A stretch of DNA of 64,000 nucleotides from Cohnella kolymensis (GTDB lineage: Bacteria; Bacillota; Bacilli; Paenibacillales; Paenibacillaceae), in assembly GCF_000829465.1 (NCBI RefSeq), contig NZ_JXAL01000014.1:124001-188000 (forward strand), in the 5' to 3' direction. The notes under the pieces were generated by a model. It was given only the letters and a program-made list of their open reading frames with translations. It had not been told where the DNA came from and did not search any database. Shown one piece after another: positions 36,549-46,140 of the stretch; position 1 is the first letter of the stretch; every line of letters begins with the position of its first letter. Position numbers and translations under genes: made by a program.

Positions 36549-36866
36549 TTACGCGTTGCCGTTTTCTTTGGCGGCCAGTTCCTCGTATACTTTCATTACC
36601 TGTTCCCATTCTTGATCATCTTCAATGTTGACCAGAACTTCGTCGTCGCCCTCTTCCTCTATACGGAAAATGACGCCGTCGTCCTCAGGATCGTTGCGGT
36701 CGAGCAGAACGGCGTACGCGCGATCGCCGGTTTCAAATGTGTAAACCAGCACCATCTCGTGTTCGTTACCATCTTCGTCAGTTACGACGAATACCGCTTC
36801 CTCATCGTGGTCGTGGTCGTGGTCGTGGTCATGTTCGCTGTTCGGGTCGTGGACATGATCGCTCAT
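36549..36866 (-). CDS. DUF1292 family protein (YrzB-like) with His-Asp repeat
   Basis: The 105-residue acidic protein fits the DUF1292/YrzB group: FVVTDEDGNEHEMVLVYTFE, YAVLLD and an acidic end with YEELAAKENG. These small cytoplasmic proteins usually sit with RuvX and YrzL elsewhere; here the gene is alone. The N-terminus has an alternating HDHDHDHDHD run, which could bind Zn, Ni or Co. The run is encoded by a hexanucleotide repeat that could change length by slippage. Confidence 0.8.
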   Translation of the reverse strand: MSDHVHDPNSEHDHDHDHDHDEEAVFVVTDEDGNEHEMVLVYTFETGDRAYAVLLDRNDPEDDGVIFRIEEEGDDEVLVNIEDDQEWEQVMKVYEELAAKENGNA

Positions 36867-36942
36867 GGCGAACCTCCGTTCAATCGGTTAATTTTTCCTT
36901 CCCACGTATCGTAACATTTTCCGCTATCACGGGTCAAACGAC

Positions 36943-36978
36943 AAACCCCCTCACCGAAGATCCGGTCAGGGGGTCCAT
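36943..36978 (-). terminator. Terminator after the stalk-domain protein gene
   Basis: On the minus strand GACCCCCTGACCGG pairs with CGGTGAGGGGGTT; the T tract is short and interrupted. Confidence 0.6.
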
Positions 36979-36988
36979 GCACAGATGA

Positions 36989-37567
36989 TTATTTGGATGT
37001 AATAACTTTCTCGGATACGACCTGGAAAGCCGTGTCCCCTTGAGGCTTCATCCAGAAACGAACGACGTACTTGCCGCTGTATTTGAAATCGTAGGAGATT
37101 TCTTTCGTTTTGAAGGAGAAATTGTCTTTTCCTCTGTCCGGGAAATCCTTGTCGTTGGAATTACGTCCATCGAGCCAGGTATCGTCGCCGTAAGGATCGG
37201 TGATCGTTACTTTGAAGGCGCTAATATCGGTTTTCAGGCTATCGATTTGAGTGAAGACGAAAAATTTGTATTTATCTTTGGTTACGCCGCCGAATGGCAC
37301 GGTGTCCTGCATGGTAAGCATATGCACGTTCGGCTTGAAGATCGAGACTCTCTTGGAGTCCTCGTCCCATGTTACAATCACGTTGAGTTTATCGGCGATG
37401 GCTCGAACGGACAAATAGGTTTTGTCGTCAACCACCACGCCTGCGTCTTCCATTGCTTGTTTGTTCACCCAAATATTCAACCGCTGCGTAATGGATTCGG
37501 CATAAGCGGCAGTTCCGCATAATAACGTTAGTGCCAGGGTTAGAACAATTAGTCTGCGTAATTTCAT
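36989..37567 (-). CDS. Secreted protein with copper-amine-oxidase-like N-terminal (stalk) domain
   Basis: ATG 37567 behind GGAGGTTAGC gives 192 residues. A signal peptide covers residues 1-25 (LIVLTLALTLLCGTAAYA). Then comes the stalk-domain core VWVNKQAMEDAGVVVDDKTYLSVRAIADKLN-type segment, common in Paenibacillus surface proteins, followed by a beta-rich C-terminal domain with no catalytic motif. It is probably exported and wall-associated. Confidence 0.8.
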   Translation of the reverse strand: MKLRRLIVLTLALTLLCGTAAYAESITQRLNIWVNKQAMEDAGVVVDDKTYLSVRAIADKLNVIVTWDEDSKRVSIFKPNVHMLTMQDTVPFGGVTKDKYKFFVFTQIDSLKTDISAFKVTITDPYGDDTWLDGRNSNDKDFPDRGKDNFSFKTKEISYDFKYSGKYVVRFWMKPQGDTAFQVVSEKVITSK

Positions 37568-37853
37568 TCTTGCTAACCTCCGTCGTACCCACATTTTCAT
37601 GTTTGTAATCGGTTATACCGACGGTATGGCGGAAAGTTGCGGCTTAAACTTAAAAAAATTGTGAACGTCATTGCACTTTTTTTGACGAATTTTGCGGTTG
37701 GCCGGGAAATGTGCTGTTCAACTTGGGAACGCCGACTTCGGCCGGTTTTTTGCGGGCAGTGTTAATACACAAGGCACTCCGTTACCGACTGCGCCCGGTT
37801 CCTTCATTAGCTCCAAATAAGCCAACCCCCTTGTACAAGGAGTTTTGCATACG

Positions 37854-37940
37854 TTACAGACATCTGAAGATACGATTTTCATTTGCACCTTTTTTTTGCT
37901 CCTGGGCCACTGCAGACTTCTTCTTTTTCCCCTTCGTCAT
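37854..37940 (-). CDS. Possible small basic protein, 28 residues
   Basis: An ATG preceded by AGGAGGGACTAACG opens a 28-codon frame starting MTKGKKKKSAVAQEQKKGAN. The ribosome site is near-consensus. It is the only gene-like element in the 37568-38070 gap. It could be a real Lys-rich small protein or an N-terminal fragment broken by a homopolymer error in its A run. Confidence 0.35.
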   Translation of the reverse strand: MTKGKKKKSAVAQEQKKGANENRIFRCL

Positions 37941-38070
37941 CGTTAGTCCCTCCTGTGCGAAAGACGGGCAATCGCCTTCCCAACAACAGCCTATGTACGC
38001 AAGGGGAAATGTGGTACATTTGTAAAAGCTATTCTACAAAGGACTCCGAACGAAGTTAGGAGGCATCGGC

Positions 38071-38805
38071 GTGCATATTCAAATGTTAGGAACCGGCAGC
38101 GCATTTGCAAAAGCCTTCAATAACAATAACGCACTGGTTACAGTAGAGGGACAAACCCTCCTGATCGACTGTGGAATAACCGCGCCGAAAGCTCTTCATG
38201 AAATAGGCAAAAATTTCGGCGATCTGGCTGCTGTTCTCATCACGCATATTCATGGCGATCATGTCGGCGGCTTGGAGGAACTCGCGTTCCAGATGAAATT
38301 CATCTATCAACGCAAGCCCGTCTTGTTTGTTGCGGATACGCTGGTGGAGCCTCTTTGGGAAAACACTCTAAAAGGCGGTCTGCAGCAGAACGAAAGTCGA
38401 TCACTGAATGATTATTTCGAGGTGCGCCCGCTGCGTGTGGGCATACCTGCCGAGGTGCTTCCCGGCTTGCAAATCGAACTAATACGCACTCCGCATATTC
38501 CGGGTAAATCCAGTTACTCGCTGCTCATGAACGGTTTCTTCTTTTATTCCGCTGACATGGCGTTTGACGACTCCTTGCTGGAATCGCTGGTTAATGAGCG
38601 CGGCGTGCGCACTATTTTTCACGATTGTCAATTACAACCGCCCGGGGCAGTCCATGCGTGTCTGCCTGAACTTCTGACATTGCCGGACTTTATACAAGAA
38701 CGCGTTTATCTGATGCACTATGGCGACGATCAGCCGAGATTTGAAGGCCATACCGGCTTAATGCGGTTCGTCGAACAGCACAAAATTTATGATTTTTCCC
38801 TCTGA
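38071..38805 (+). CDS. Metallo-beta-lactamase fold hydrolase (RNase Z-like)
   Basis: The 244-residue protein opens with the ribonuclease Z style MLGTGSAFAKAFNNNNALV, then carries the zinc motif THIHGDHVGG and further ligands in IRTPHIPGKSSY, SADMAFDD and LMHYGDDQ. It lacks the exosite arm of true RNase Z, so it may be a phosphodiesterase or hydrolase of another kind. GTG 38071 follows AGGAGGCATCGGC. Confidence 0.8.
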   Translation: MHIQMLGTGSAFAKAFNNNNALVTVEGQTLLIDCGITAPKALHEIGKNFGDLAAVLITHIHGDHVGGLEELAFQMKFIYQRKPVLFVADTLVEPLWENTLKGGLQQNESRSLNDYFEVRPLRVGIPAEVLPGLQIELIRTPHIPGKSSYSLLMNGFFFYSADMAFDDSLLESLVNERGVRTIFHDCQLQPPGAVHACLPELLTLPDFIQERVYLMHYGDDQPRFEGHTGLMRFVEQHKIYDFSL

Positions 38806-38819
38806 AAGGATGTTGAATC

Positions 38820-38927
38820 TTGGCCACAACGTATATCTTCGCCGGCGTAATCCTTGTGTTAATCACGTGGCTGTGTTTGTGGGTCACCAAAAAAGGCTAC
38901 TCCCGCAAATGGGATGAAGAAGAATAA
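38820..38927 (+). CDS. Small membrane protein, 35 residues
   Basis: TTG 38820 follows GAAAGGATGTTGAATC and opens a 35-residue frame with one transmembrane helix (YIFAGVILVLITWLCLWV) and a charged tail ending WDEEE. It lies 15 bases after the hydrolase gene and may share its transcript. It is too short for most gene callers. Confidence 0.55.
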   Translation: MATTYIFAGVILVLITWLCLWVTKKGYSRKWDEEE

Positions 38928-38957
38928 AAAAAGACTCCGGCGCCCTGCCGAAGTCTT
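38928..38957. terminator. Bidirectional terminator
   Basis: AAAAAAAGACTCCGGC pairs with GCCGAAGTCTTCT; it separates two convergent small genes. Confidence 0.7.
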
Positions 38958-38958
38958 C

Positions 38959-39123
38959 TCATTTGTTGCGATCCTCTTTGTAATCCGGGTAAACATGCCA
39001 CAGAAACTGTTTATCGTGAGCCGTTGAATCTCTCCGCACCAAGCGCGCCACTGCCGCGATCACGACACCGATCAACCCGAACACGCCGAGGAGCCAGATC
39101 AATAGAATGACCAGATCTTTCAT
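38959..39123 (-). CDS. Small membrane protein, 54 residues
   Basis: ATG 39123 behind GGGAGGCAAACC gives 54 residues with one long hydrophobic helix (ILLIWLLGVFGLIGVVIAAVA) and a charged, aromatic C-terminus ending YKEDRNK. No family is recognised. Confidence 0.55.
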   Translation of the reverse strand: MKDLVILLIWLLGVFGLIGVVIAAVARLVRRDSTAHDKQFLWHVYPDYKEDRNK

Positions 39124-39257
39124 CGGTTTGCCTCCCGCTTCCTGTGCCGATGGTACATATGTACGCCGGTGCAAAGCAAAAAATCCCAATTTTCTCGAGG
39201 AAATTCGGGTTACCGGAAAATGGCTACAGATACAGGCAAAAATATGCGCAAAATGGG

Positions 39258-39286
39258 TTGACTTCGCTGCGACCAGTTGGTATTAT
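39258..39286 (+). promoter_or_regulatory. Promoter of the left tRNA-Val
   Basis: TTGACT, 17-base spacer, TATTAT, ending 21 bases before the tRNA. This looks like the native chromosomal tRNA promoter. Confidence 0.65.
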
Positions 39287-39302
39287 ACTAATTGTCGCTT
39301 AA

Positions 39303-39391
39303 GACATGATCTGATAGCTCAGCTGGGAGAGCACCATCTTGACAGGGTGGGGGTCACAGGTTCGATCCCTGTTCAGATCACCATACATAAA
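39303..39391 (+). repeat. attL: left 89-bp direct repeat of the island
   Basis: Bases 39303-39391 are identical to 54727-54815 and differ outside. The repeat covers the whole tRNA-Val plus 5 bases upstream and 8 downstream (GACAT...TACATAAA). The native tRNA promoter lies to its left. Confidence 0.88.
39308..39383 (+). tRNA. tRNA-Val (anticodon GAC), left copy
   Basis: A 76-base cloverleaf: acceptor GATCTGA/TCAGATC, D stem GCTC/GAGC, anticodon stem CCATC/GGTGG with loop TTGACAG (anticodon GAC), T arm ACAGG-TTCGATC-CCTGT, discriminator A and encoded CCA. Confidence 0.95.
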
Positions 39392-39443
39392 AATGTACGT
39401 ATTAACGTTAAAATAATATGCAGGGTGTTGCTCCTGCAAAGGC

Positions 39444-39483
39444 ACATTCCCCGTTCCAAACTTTGGAGGAGGGAATGTTTTTT
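39444..39483 (+). promoter_or_regulatory. Hairpin plus T-run covering the integrase ribosome site
   Basis: ACATTCCC pairs with GGGAATGT, followed by TTTTTT and then the ATG. The ribosome site GGAGGAGGG lies in the loop and 3' arm. The hairpin could stop tRNA read-through into int and at the same time hide the ribosome site. Confidence 0.5.
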
Positions 39484-40539
39484 ATGGACAAACGAGCAGG
39501 AAAAAAACGCATAATCCACATGACAAACCAAGTTAATACACCTAAGTTACTTGATGACTTATTTGATCGCTTTCATCACTGCAAAATTTCCGAAGGCCGA
39601 ACCTCCAACACCCTACGCAGCTATGTTGAAAATTACAGGTTTTTCAAGTCATATCTGTCCCAACACTCAATAGAGCCAACTATTGATTCACTCAATCAGT
39701 CTGTTTTTCGCAATTACATCGTGTGGATGTTAAACGATAAGATCCGATTTGAGCAGCATAGGTTTAAATTAGATAAAGAGAAAACAATAGGACTCTCCCC
39801 TACCACTGTCAACATTCGAATAAAATTTCTTCGTTCGTTTGTACGTTTCTTGCTGGACGAAAAGTTTATCGATGATAACCCTCTGGTCAATATCAAGCGA
39901 GTTGACGAAAACGATGTCGGAATTATAATACTAAGCAAGGAACAATTAAAGAAGCTTTTAGCCACACCTGATCAACGAACCTATTGTGGTTATCGTGATT
40001 TTGTCTTAATGAATGTGTTGCTCGACGCCTTTCTAAGGATCAACGAAGCGTTATCCCTTAAGACAACAGACATAGACTTTCAGGCTAACATGATTGCAGT
40101 TCGTGCGGAGACCTCCAAAAGCCGCAGGTTCCGCACACTTCCAATTACAAAAAGAACCACACAGCTAATAAGAGACTTGATACAAGCTTCCAACCCGTTT
40201 GACTCTGACTTTATTTTTTTATCAAACTACGGTGAGAAATTAGAAGCTGGTCAGTTCCGCCATCGCCTTAAGGAGTATGTAAAGGAATCGGGTCTCTTGG
40301 TAAACGTACATCCTCACTTGTTCCGCCATACAGCTGCAACTATGTTTCTGGAAGCTGGAGGCGATTTGAGGCACCTGCAGATGATTCTCGGACATCGAGA
40401 TTTACGAATGGTAATTCGATATACTCATCTCAGTTCACACTCTTTAAAGCGGCAACATGAGCTGTATACACCCCTAAACGAGATTGTCGGTAAATTGAAT
40501 AAAGCCAGAATGAATATAAACATCAACCATTCTACCTGA
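39484..40539 (+). CDS. int: Tyrosine recombinase/integrase of the island
   Basis: The 351-residue protein has an N-terminal SAM-like DNA-binding domain (about residues 20-130) and the catalytic domain: Arg in LLDAFLRINEALSLK, the block HPHLFRHTAATMFLEAGG (H-x-x-R), HRDLRMVIRYTHLS with the nucleophile Tyr. ATG 39484 is preferred; in-frame ATG 39475 also lies near GGAGGAGGG. It is adjacent to attL, in the usual place for tRNA-targeting integrases, and is the only plus-strand gene of the island. Confidence 0.9.
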   Translation: MDKRAGKKRIIHMTNQVNTPKLLDDLFDRFHHCKISEGRTSNTLRSYVENYRFFKSYLSQHSIEPTIDSLNQSVFRNYIVWMLNDKIRFEQHRFKLDKEKTIGLSPTTVNIRIKFLRSFVRFLLDEKFIDDNPLVNIKRVDENDVGIIILSKEQLKKLLATPDQRTYCGYRDFVLMNVLLDAFLRINEALSLKTTDIDFQANMIAVRAETSKSRRFRTLPITKRTTQLIRDLIQASNPFDSDFIFLSNYGEKLEAGQFRHRLKEYVKESGLLVNVHPHLFRHTAATMFLEAGGDLRHLQMILGHRDLRMVIRYTHLSSHSLKRQHELYTPLNEIVGKLNKARMNININHST

Positions 40540-40629
40540 TTTTCCCCAGTCAGCCTGTACTTTTTATCGTTTCTGTTACGTAGATGAGTTGTAAGCTACA
40601 TAGTAAGACGCTGTTTCTTTTATCACAGT

Positions 40630-40791
40630 TCACTCAATCCCGTTTGAGTCTAATCTAAGCAGTATACTTTGATTGTTAGCAACAAAATGTCCGCAGGAGT
40701 GAGTTATTTTAAGAATTGCATATCTTTCATCTACTTTGCTGTCTATAGCTTCGATTGCTAATTTAGACCACGCAAATTTCTTGTATAACAT
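40630..40791 (-). CDS. Hypothetical small protein, 53 residues
   Basis: An open frame from ATG 40791 to TGA 40630 encodes MLYKKFAWSKLAIEAIDSKV and on to LKITHSCGHFVANNQS. The HSCGH cluster suggests a zinc or metal site. The ribosome site is weak. The remainder of 40540-40911 holds no other gene that I can support. Confidence 0.35.
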   Translation of the reverse strand: MLYKKFAWSKLAIEAIDSKVDERYAILKITHSCGHFVANNQSILLRLDSNGIE

Positions 40792-40816
40792 CTTTCATGT
40801 CGATTATTGAACAACC

Positions 40817-40857
40817 CAAAACACCTCCCGACCTTCATCGTCGCGAGGTGTTTTAAT
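40817..40857. terminator. Terminator-like hairpin downstream of the Mrr-like gene
   Basis: AAACACCTC pairs with GAGGTGTTT around a 17-base loop, with A and T runs on either side. Confidence 0.65.
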
Positions 40858-40911
40858 GCGTCAGGCACTGAGCGTAGCTGTCTGCAGATTTGGGAGCAGT
40901 TACTACCACAT

Positions 40912-41829
40912 CTATTTTAAAATCACTTCCCCATCATCATCAAACATCCATTTTTCAATTTCATCTTCAAAAATTAACATCTTTTCTTCGCTCTCAAGTG
41001 TTTTAAATAGTAGCGAAGCCACTTTTCCACCATCGTCCACCACTGTTGTCGTTTCTATCGACTCTGAAATAAATTCGTATTCAAAACCTCTGATCGCAAT
41101 GAAATGCCCTAACATGTTGACATACAATTTTTGTTCGAATTCATGCCGTCCTTTTGTCACTTCGTTCGGAACTCTTTTCGCAGCATTTATTATTGGTTTA
41201 ATAACGTCTTGATAATTTACCATCGGATTAAGTTGTTCATCGAAGAAATACTCTCCTTGGGTCTTCACCGATCGTGTTTCTCCCCAGTTATCTTTAAGTA
41301 AGCTTTCAGCCTTAATCCGCTCATTTTCGTCGAAGGCAATCCAACTGATTTTTGGTTGTTTCATAATAATTAGGTTCATATTTAAAACAATCGTTCTTAT
41401 TAAGCCATCCCAATCTTCCTCTTGTGCTTCCCGCAAAAATTGCTAATTTTTATGTTTTTCATCTCTTGCAAAGTTTAATTGCTCCTTTGGTGTACCCTAC
41501 CGTAGTTACAACAAATGCTTCATCTGGTTTTTATTTGTGCAACTGCTCCAAAGAAATCTCTAATGATACCGATACCAATAACCTTGTCGTATTGTTTGCA
41601 TTCAGCTAGAATTCTTTTTTTGTGTACCACCTTTTTCAATGGTTACATCGATTTGGTGTTGAGCTGACTTTCCATCGCCTCTTAACCTCATATCATGTAT
41701 TACAGTTTTGCTGTCATCTAAAATTTTGTAGACTACGGCTGCTAGCCTCTCATATTTACTACCATTTTTTAATTTTTCTTCTGCAATTAATCTATTATAT
41801 ATTTGTTCAATACTCTCCAGATATAGCAC
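40912..41829 (-). pseudogene. Mrr/PD-(D/E)xK restriction nuclease-like gene, multiply frameshifted
   Basis: Two open pieces (41602-41829, 75 residues; 40912-41436, 174 residues) and the gap between them join into one protein when about five small indels are corrected. The joined text has VVYKILDDSKTVIHDMRLRG, HQIDVTIEKG and ILAECKQYDK, giving the Asp...Glu-x-Lys catalytic pattern, then IGIIRDFFGAVAQI. This fits a DNA-cleaving nuclease of the Mrr type. Indels fall in A, C and T runs. It may be inactivated or badly sequenced. Confidence 0.6.
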
Positions 41830-42018
41830 CTCGCTTTTCTAAGCTTCACTTCTTCCAAATAAAAAAGTGCACTAATGAAGATTCGTTGCTTTCGTTTCGA
41901 TAGCAGGAGCATGTTAGAAACCGGCTTATTGTTACATCAAATGTTCAGTTTGAATGCAACATCGTTCATAACATGAAACTAAACTCCAGCTAAATTAACA
42001 AAGACTATTCCTATTCAT

Positions 42019-45000
42019 TTAGAATTTCCGAGTGTATTGCTCTAACAAATCCATAGTTCTCGCTCCATTGGATCTTAATAAATATTCACATACCTTAGGG
42101 AAAAGTTCATGCTTACTCTGTAGCGATTCAAGTATCTGCATCATCACTTCAAATATTTCATCAGTATAAAATTCAACTCCATTTTCTTTGAGCAAGTACT
42201 CAAAATACAATAGTAACGCCATGGGATACTTTTTCCCTAAATCTTTTTTACCGATCGTGTAAATGACATGTGAATTATCTAATTTAACCGCTCTACCTGT
42301 AATAAGTAAATTAACAAACTCTTCAATAACCGGCTCAAGTGCAGGTAACCAAGTAACAATTGCAGCTAGTTCAGCATCGCTGCTTTCAATCGGAATGTTA
42401 TCTAGACGATGTTTAACATATTTATGCAGCCAATCCTTCCAAGCTTTTCCTGACGCTGATTCCTCAAGTTGCTCAAGCACAGGTGATATTACATTAGTTA
42501 GTGATGTAAATTGATGACTGTCACCATTTGTAAAGAAGTGCCCTAGTAACTGTTCTCTGAACTCTGTCGAATAGAAAAGTATTGACGCACTCAGTTGATA
42601 TATACTGTGCTCGGTATCTTTGTTCATATTTTTCGTGAATGGCAGGATCATTATTAACTTACTGAATAGGCTTCCGAGTATACGCTCATTCCATTTGCCA
42701 CCGTATGCATAGGCATTCCACGCCTTTATTGCTAAATCTTGATTGTTTGATGGATCAAACAACGGTACTAATTTTCTTATACTCCATTCCTCATCGACGC
42801 TTAAAAATACGTGGACACGGTTGGCTAAAATAATTCTGCCCATGCCATATCTCTCGATGTCGTCTCTACGATTTTTGAAAATACATTCTTCTTTATCAGT
42901 CCCAAAGCTGGGTGTAATGGTGATTCATTATGCAATTTAAAAAATAAAGTGCAAAAGAATTGCGTAAATTTCCCTGCTGGGTGATTAATCGCTTGTGTAT
43001 AAGCATCGTTAGTTGATGAAATGTCATTGGCATCAACTAATAATGCAACTTTGTGAAAGAGTTTAATCAAATCGGTTGTGTTATGTTGAAAATCATTTGC
43101 TTCATGTTTAACCGCATTATTTAGGAGGGTTGTAACCTCGTAGCGTATCTCTTTAAGATTTCGATGTTCAAGCAAGATGCCTGTTAGTTCCATCCATTCA
43201 ACATTGTTGAACACCATTCCATTCAATCCGTTTAGAATTGCCGTCCATAAATCAGATTTCCAATTCTTTCGTGGAGATGCTAACCGTTTTAACAAATTCC
43301 ATCCCCATTGATAATTTGACTCTATCGCAGAGCTAACAACCTCTAAGAACCCATCTCTTTTTTCAAAATGATATTCCTTGTCCTCGAAATTCAAAAGCCA
43401 ATAGAGATCAACCTGCTTATTGGGATCTTTCGATAATACCTCTTCTACCGTGACTTTACTGCTTATCGAGTTAAAACCGCCTGTAGTCATCCAATGGGTG
43501 AAATCAGGATGATCTTCTCGTATCTTAAAATGTTTATTTTGTCTCTTGGCATTCTTAAATGCCCTGCGAGCTATTCGACAGTCACCATCAGAAAGAGTTA
43601 ACCAATAATAAAGATTAAATTGCTCATAATTAATTGTTTCCGTTTTGAATCTGCTATCTTGCTGTAGTTCCTGAACACGTTCGTCAATATGTGCATAAAG
43701 AGTTTTTTTACTCTTAGCTCCTAAATCTTTATAAAGGTACTTTATGAACTGAAATACTTCATGTTTCAAATCATAATTAAAGAGAAGGTCATTCTTTATC
43801 AACCATTCCATTTTCTTATCGGCTGAAATATTTATCAGCAATTTATAGCTGTGAATCGATATCCGCCTAAGTATTTTACTTTCACTGAAAAAACACTGGT
43901 TGATCCCAGCCTCTGCTAAACTCGGATTAGTATCAATGAGATATGCTATAACATCTCTGCAACAATTAATTAAAAAATCTATATCATCAGGATATCGATC
44001 TTGGTCATGTGGTTCTATCGCAGAACGTGAGAAATTGATGGGATCCCATTCACCATGTCCTGTGGCCTTTAAATAGTATGTAATCATTTGAAGTTGGTTA
44101 ATGAAAATCTTCATAGCTGGAACAGCGAAATACTGTAAATTATTTTTAATTGTGTTATCCCATATTGCATTCAGCCAGTAATCATCACCTTGGAGTTCAA
44201 TTTCAATGTCTACCATTTCGTCATTGTCTTCACTCAATGTGAATTTTCTTTTATACTTTGTGATTGGCCTGGTTAAGTATTCCAACATAATTAACAATGT
44301 TTCTTTTTGATCTATCGATTTAATCTCATCAGCCAGGAAATCAAGATTTTGTTCTTTATTATGGAAGTTAACATGGCCCAGCACTACCGGCAACCATTTC
44401 CCAAGCAAACTCGGTGACAAATCATGCAAACTGTGCCGTAATTGGCGGACAAGATAGGTTTGCGTAAGGGAACTGATACCGTTTTTTTCTAGAATTGTTT
44501 TGAACATTTTTTCAGAATCAGTTTTTAAAAAGCTGGAAAACCACCTAGATTGCATATGTTTGAATACGGTTATCTCTCCATTATTATTAAACAGCGGCTC
44601 TAACATCTTGCTGTTGTCCATCCATTCTACCCATTCATAATGCTTAGCGAATTCAAAAAAGTGCCGTGCACCTAAGTTATCGTTTAATTGATGTCCAATA
44701 AAGCTATCTTCTACTTCGTTATATTCAGGTGGTTTTTCTGCAATATCTTTAATTAATTTGCGTTGTTCAAACAGGCCCATTTGTGTACGCTCGACCCAGG
44801 CCTCAACCGCCTCCTGCAGCAAGTCATGCCTTGTTCGCGGGTACTCAATGTGTTTTATCTGTAAGTGATTCCAATGATCATGATGCCCTTTTTCAGTGAA
44901 TGCAAATCTGTTTCGATTATTAGATCCCAGTCCTCTAGCTATATACTTCATTACAGGATCATTGGCACTAAAACCAATAAAAAGAACTACATAATTAGAA

Positions 45001-45545
45001 AACAACCCTCTTAGAAAGTTAGTAGCCCATCCATCTGTAAAATAAGCCCTTCCAAAATCACTATCAACCAAAACCAAATCCTTTGGCCTCTTAGTAACAC
45101 TTCCATGCAAATGAACAACGCCATTAAAATCACGTCCCAATGGCAAAGCTGGTGCAGAATAAAACGGAATGTCCAAGTCTGTTGCTGCAGTTTTGAAATG
45201 ATCATCAAAATTGGTCGTCACAATTCTAAGATCACTTTGAGAAAACAATTTTATTAAGTTTATATGATAAGAGTTCGGTTTAGATTCTGGAGAAGTTAGC
45301 AGTTCAATTGCTTTCTCGTGGACCTTTATATTCCTGCTATGTAATTTTCCCAAAAAAGTATCTATAGACATTGCACTGTCGTATCTAATAAATCCTTGAG
45401 CGATGTCAATAGCTAGTTGCTCGAAGTTCGGTAAGTTTGATGGTGGTGGAGTGGATATTCCAGCCCCTGCAAATATGACAAGCTCTCCATTTTTTTGTGC
45501 AGCTATTATTTCGTCTGGCAGATTTATATCTTTTGTAATCCACAT
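42019..45545 (-). CDS. Large SIR2-domain protein, probable anti-phage NADase; frameshifted as read
   Basis: ATG 45545 follows AAGGAG. The N-terminal 260 residues are a SIR2/sirtuin-like NAD domain: GAGIS (27-31), TTNFDDHF (Asn112, Asp114), LHGS with catalytic-type His147, and FIGFSANDPV. The remaining 900 residues are mostly predicted helices without a P-loop. The frame breaks at 42827-42830 (TTTT, expected TTTTT); repaired, AELFLANRVHVFLSVDEEW continues into a 274-residue end, total about 1,175 residues. The layout is like DSR-type defence proteins that deplete NAD on phage infection (inference). The C-terminus may be DUF4020-like. It differs from Avs5, which has a STAND ATPase. Confidence 0.7.
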
Positions 45546-45765
45546 GAGAAAACACTCCTTGAAAACATGGTTGTTGCTTTAAACATTGTTTTTAGAGATG
45601 GAACGTTCACACGGCTGGTTGTGAAGCCATACAGTGCCGACATTGACTTAAGTCTTATACTCAACAGAGCAAGATTTCAATAAAGCTGCATCCCCGGAAG
45701 CTGACGGGGATACGTTTTACGTATGGTAATTCGGTACACAGATCTCAGCTCAAAATATCAGCAGT

Positions 45766-45817
45766 AGCAGAGCTCTTTACGCCACTAAACGAGATTGTCG
45801 GCGAGCTGAAGAAGTAA
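45766..45817 (+). pseudogene. Remnant of a second tyrosine recombinase C-terminus
   Basis: The frame AELFTPLNEIVGELKK then stop matches the tail HELYTPLNEIVGKLNK of the island integrase, and the nucleotides agree closely (CTAAACGAGATTGTCGG is identical). Nothing further upstream matches. The surrounding gap 45546-46140 otherwise contains only a short hairpin near 45688-45712 and no gene that I can support. Confidence 0.65.
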
Positions 45818-46140
45818 CTAAAAATTAATGAGCATGTTTTTCTGCTGGTGTGAATTTTCCGGTATCCGCAGCACAAATCATTCCCCCTTGGAAAGAAGTC
45901 AACAAAGCTAGGAAATACTTTCGTATCCATCAAATAAATTGTGAGACATTTTTCTAACCAGATTGATAAATCTTTTTGTTTCAGAACTCGTGACTCTTAA
46001 TTGCCGTCTCAATTTAGCCTTATGCGTAAAAAGATGACGCCTGCAAAACCAAATATGTATAAACTATTTATCGTCATCATTCATTTGCTTGAAAAGATCG
46101 ATCTCAAAAAACTCCAGTATTTTAACTCGTGCTATTTTTA

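Noticed and set aside
39308..39383. tRNA-Asp
   Set aside because: The anticodon loop TTGACAG reads anticodon GAC, which decodes GUC (Val).
42019..42843. Separate 274-residue gene downstream of the SIR2 gene
   Set aside because: It has no ribosome site and overlaps the SIR2 frame; adding one T at 42827-42830 gives a continuous protein, so it is treated as the C-terminus.
42825..42845. Programmed -1 frameshift in the SIR2 gene
   Set aside because: No slippery heptamer precedes the stop; TTA TTT TAG does not allow re-pairing in the -1 frame.
42825..45545. Avs5-type SIR2-STAND protein
   Set aside because: No Walker A motif was found in the helical region.
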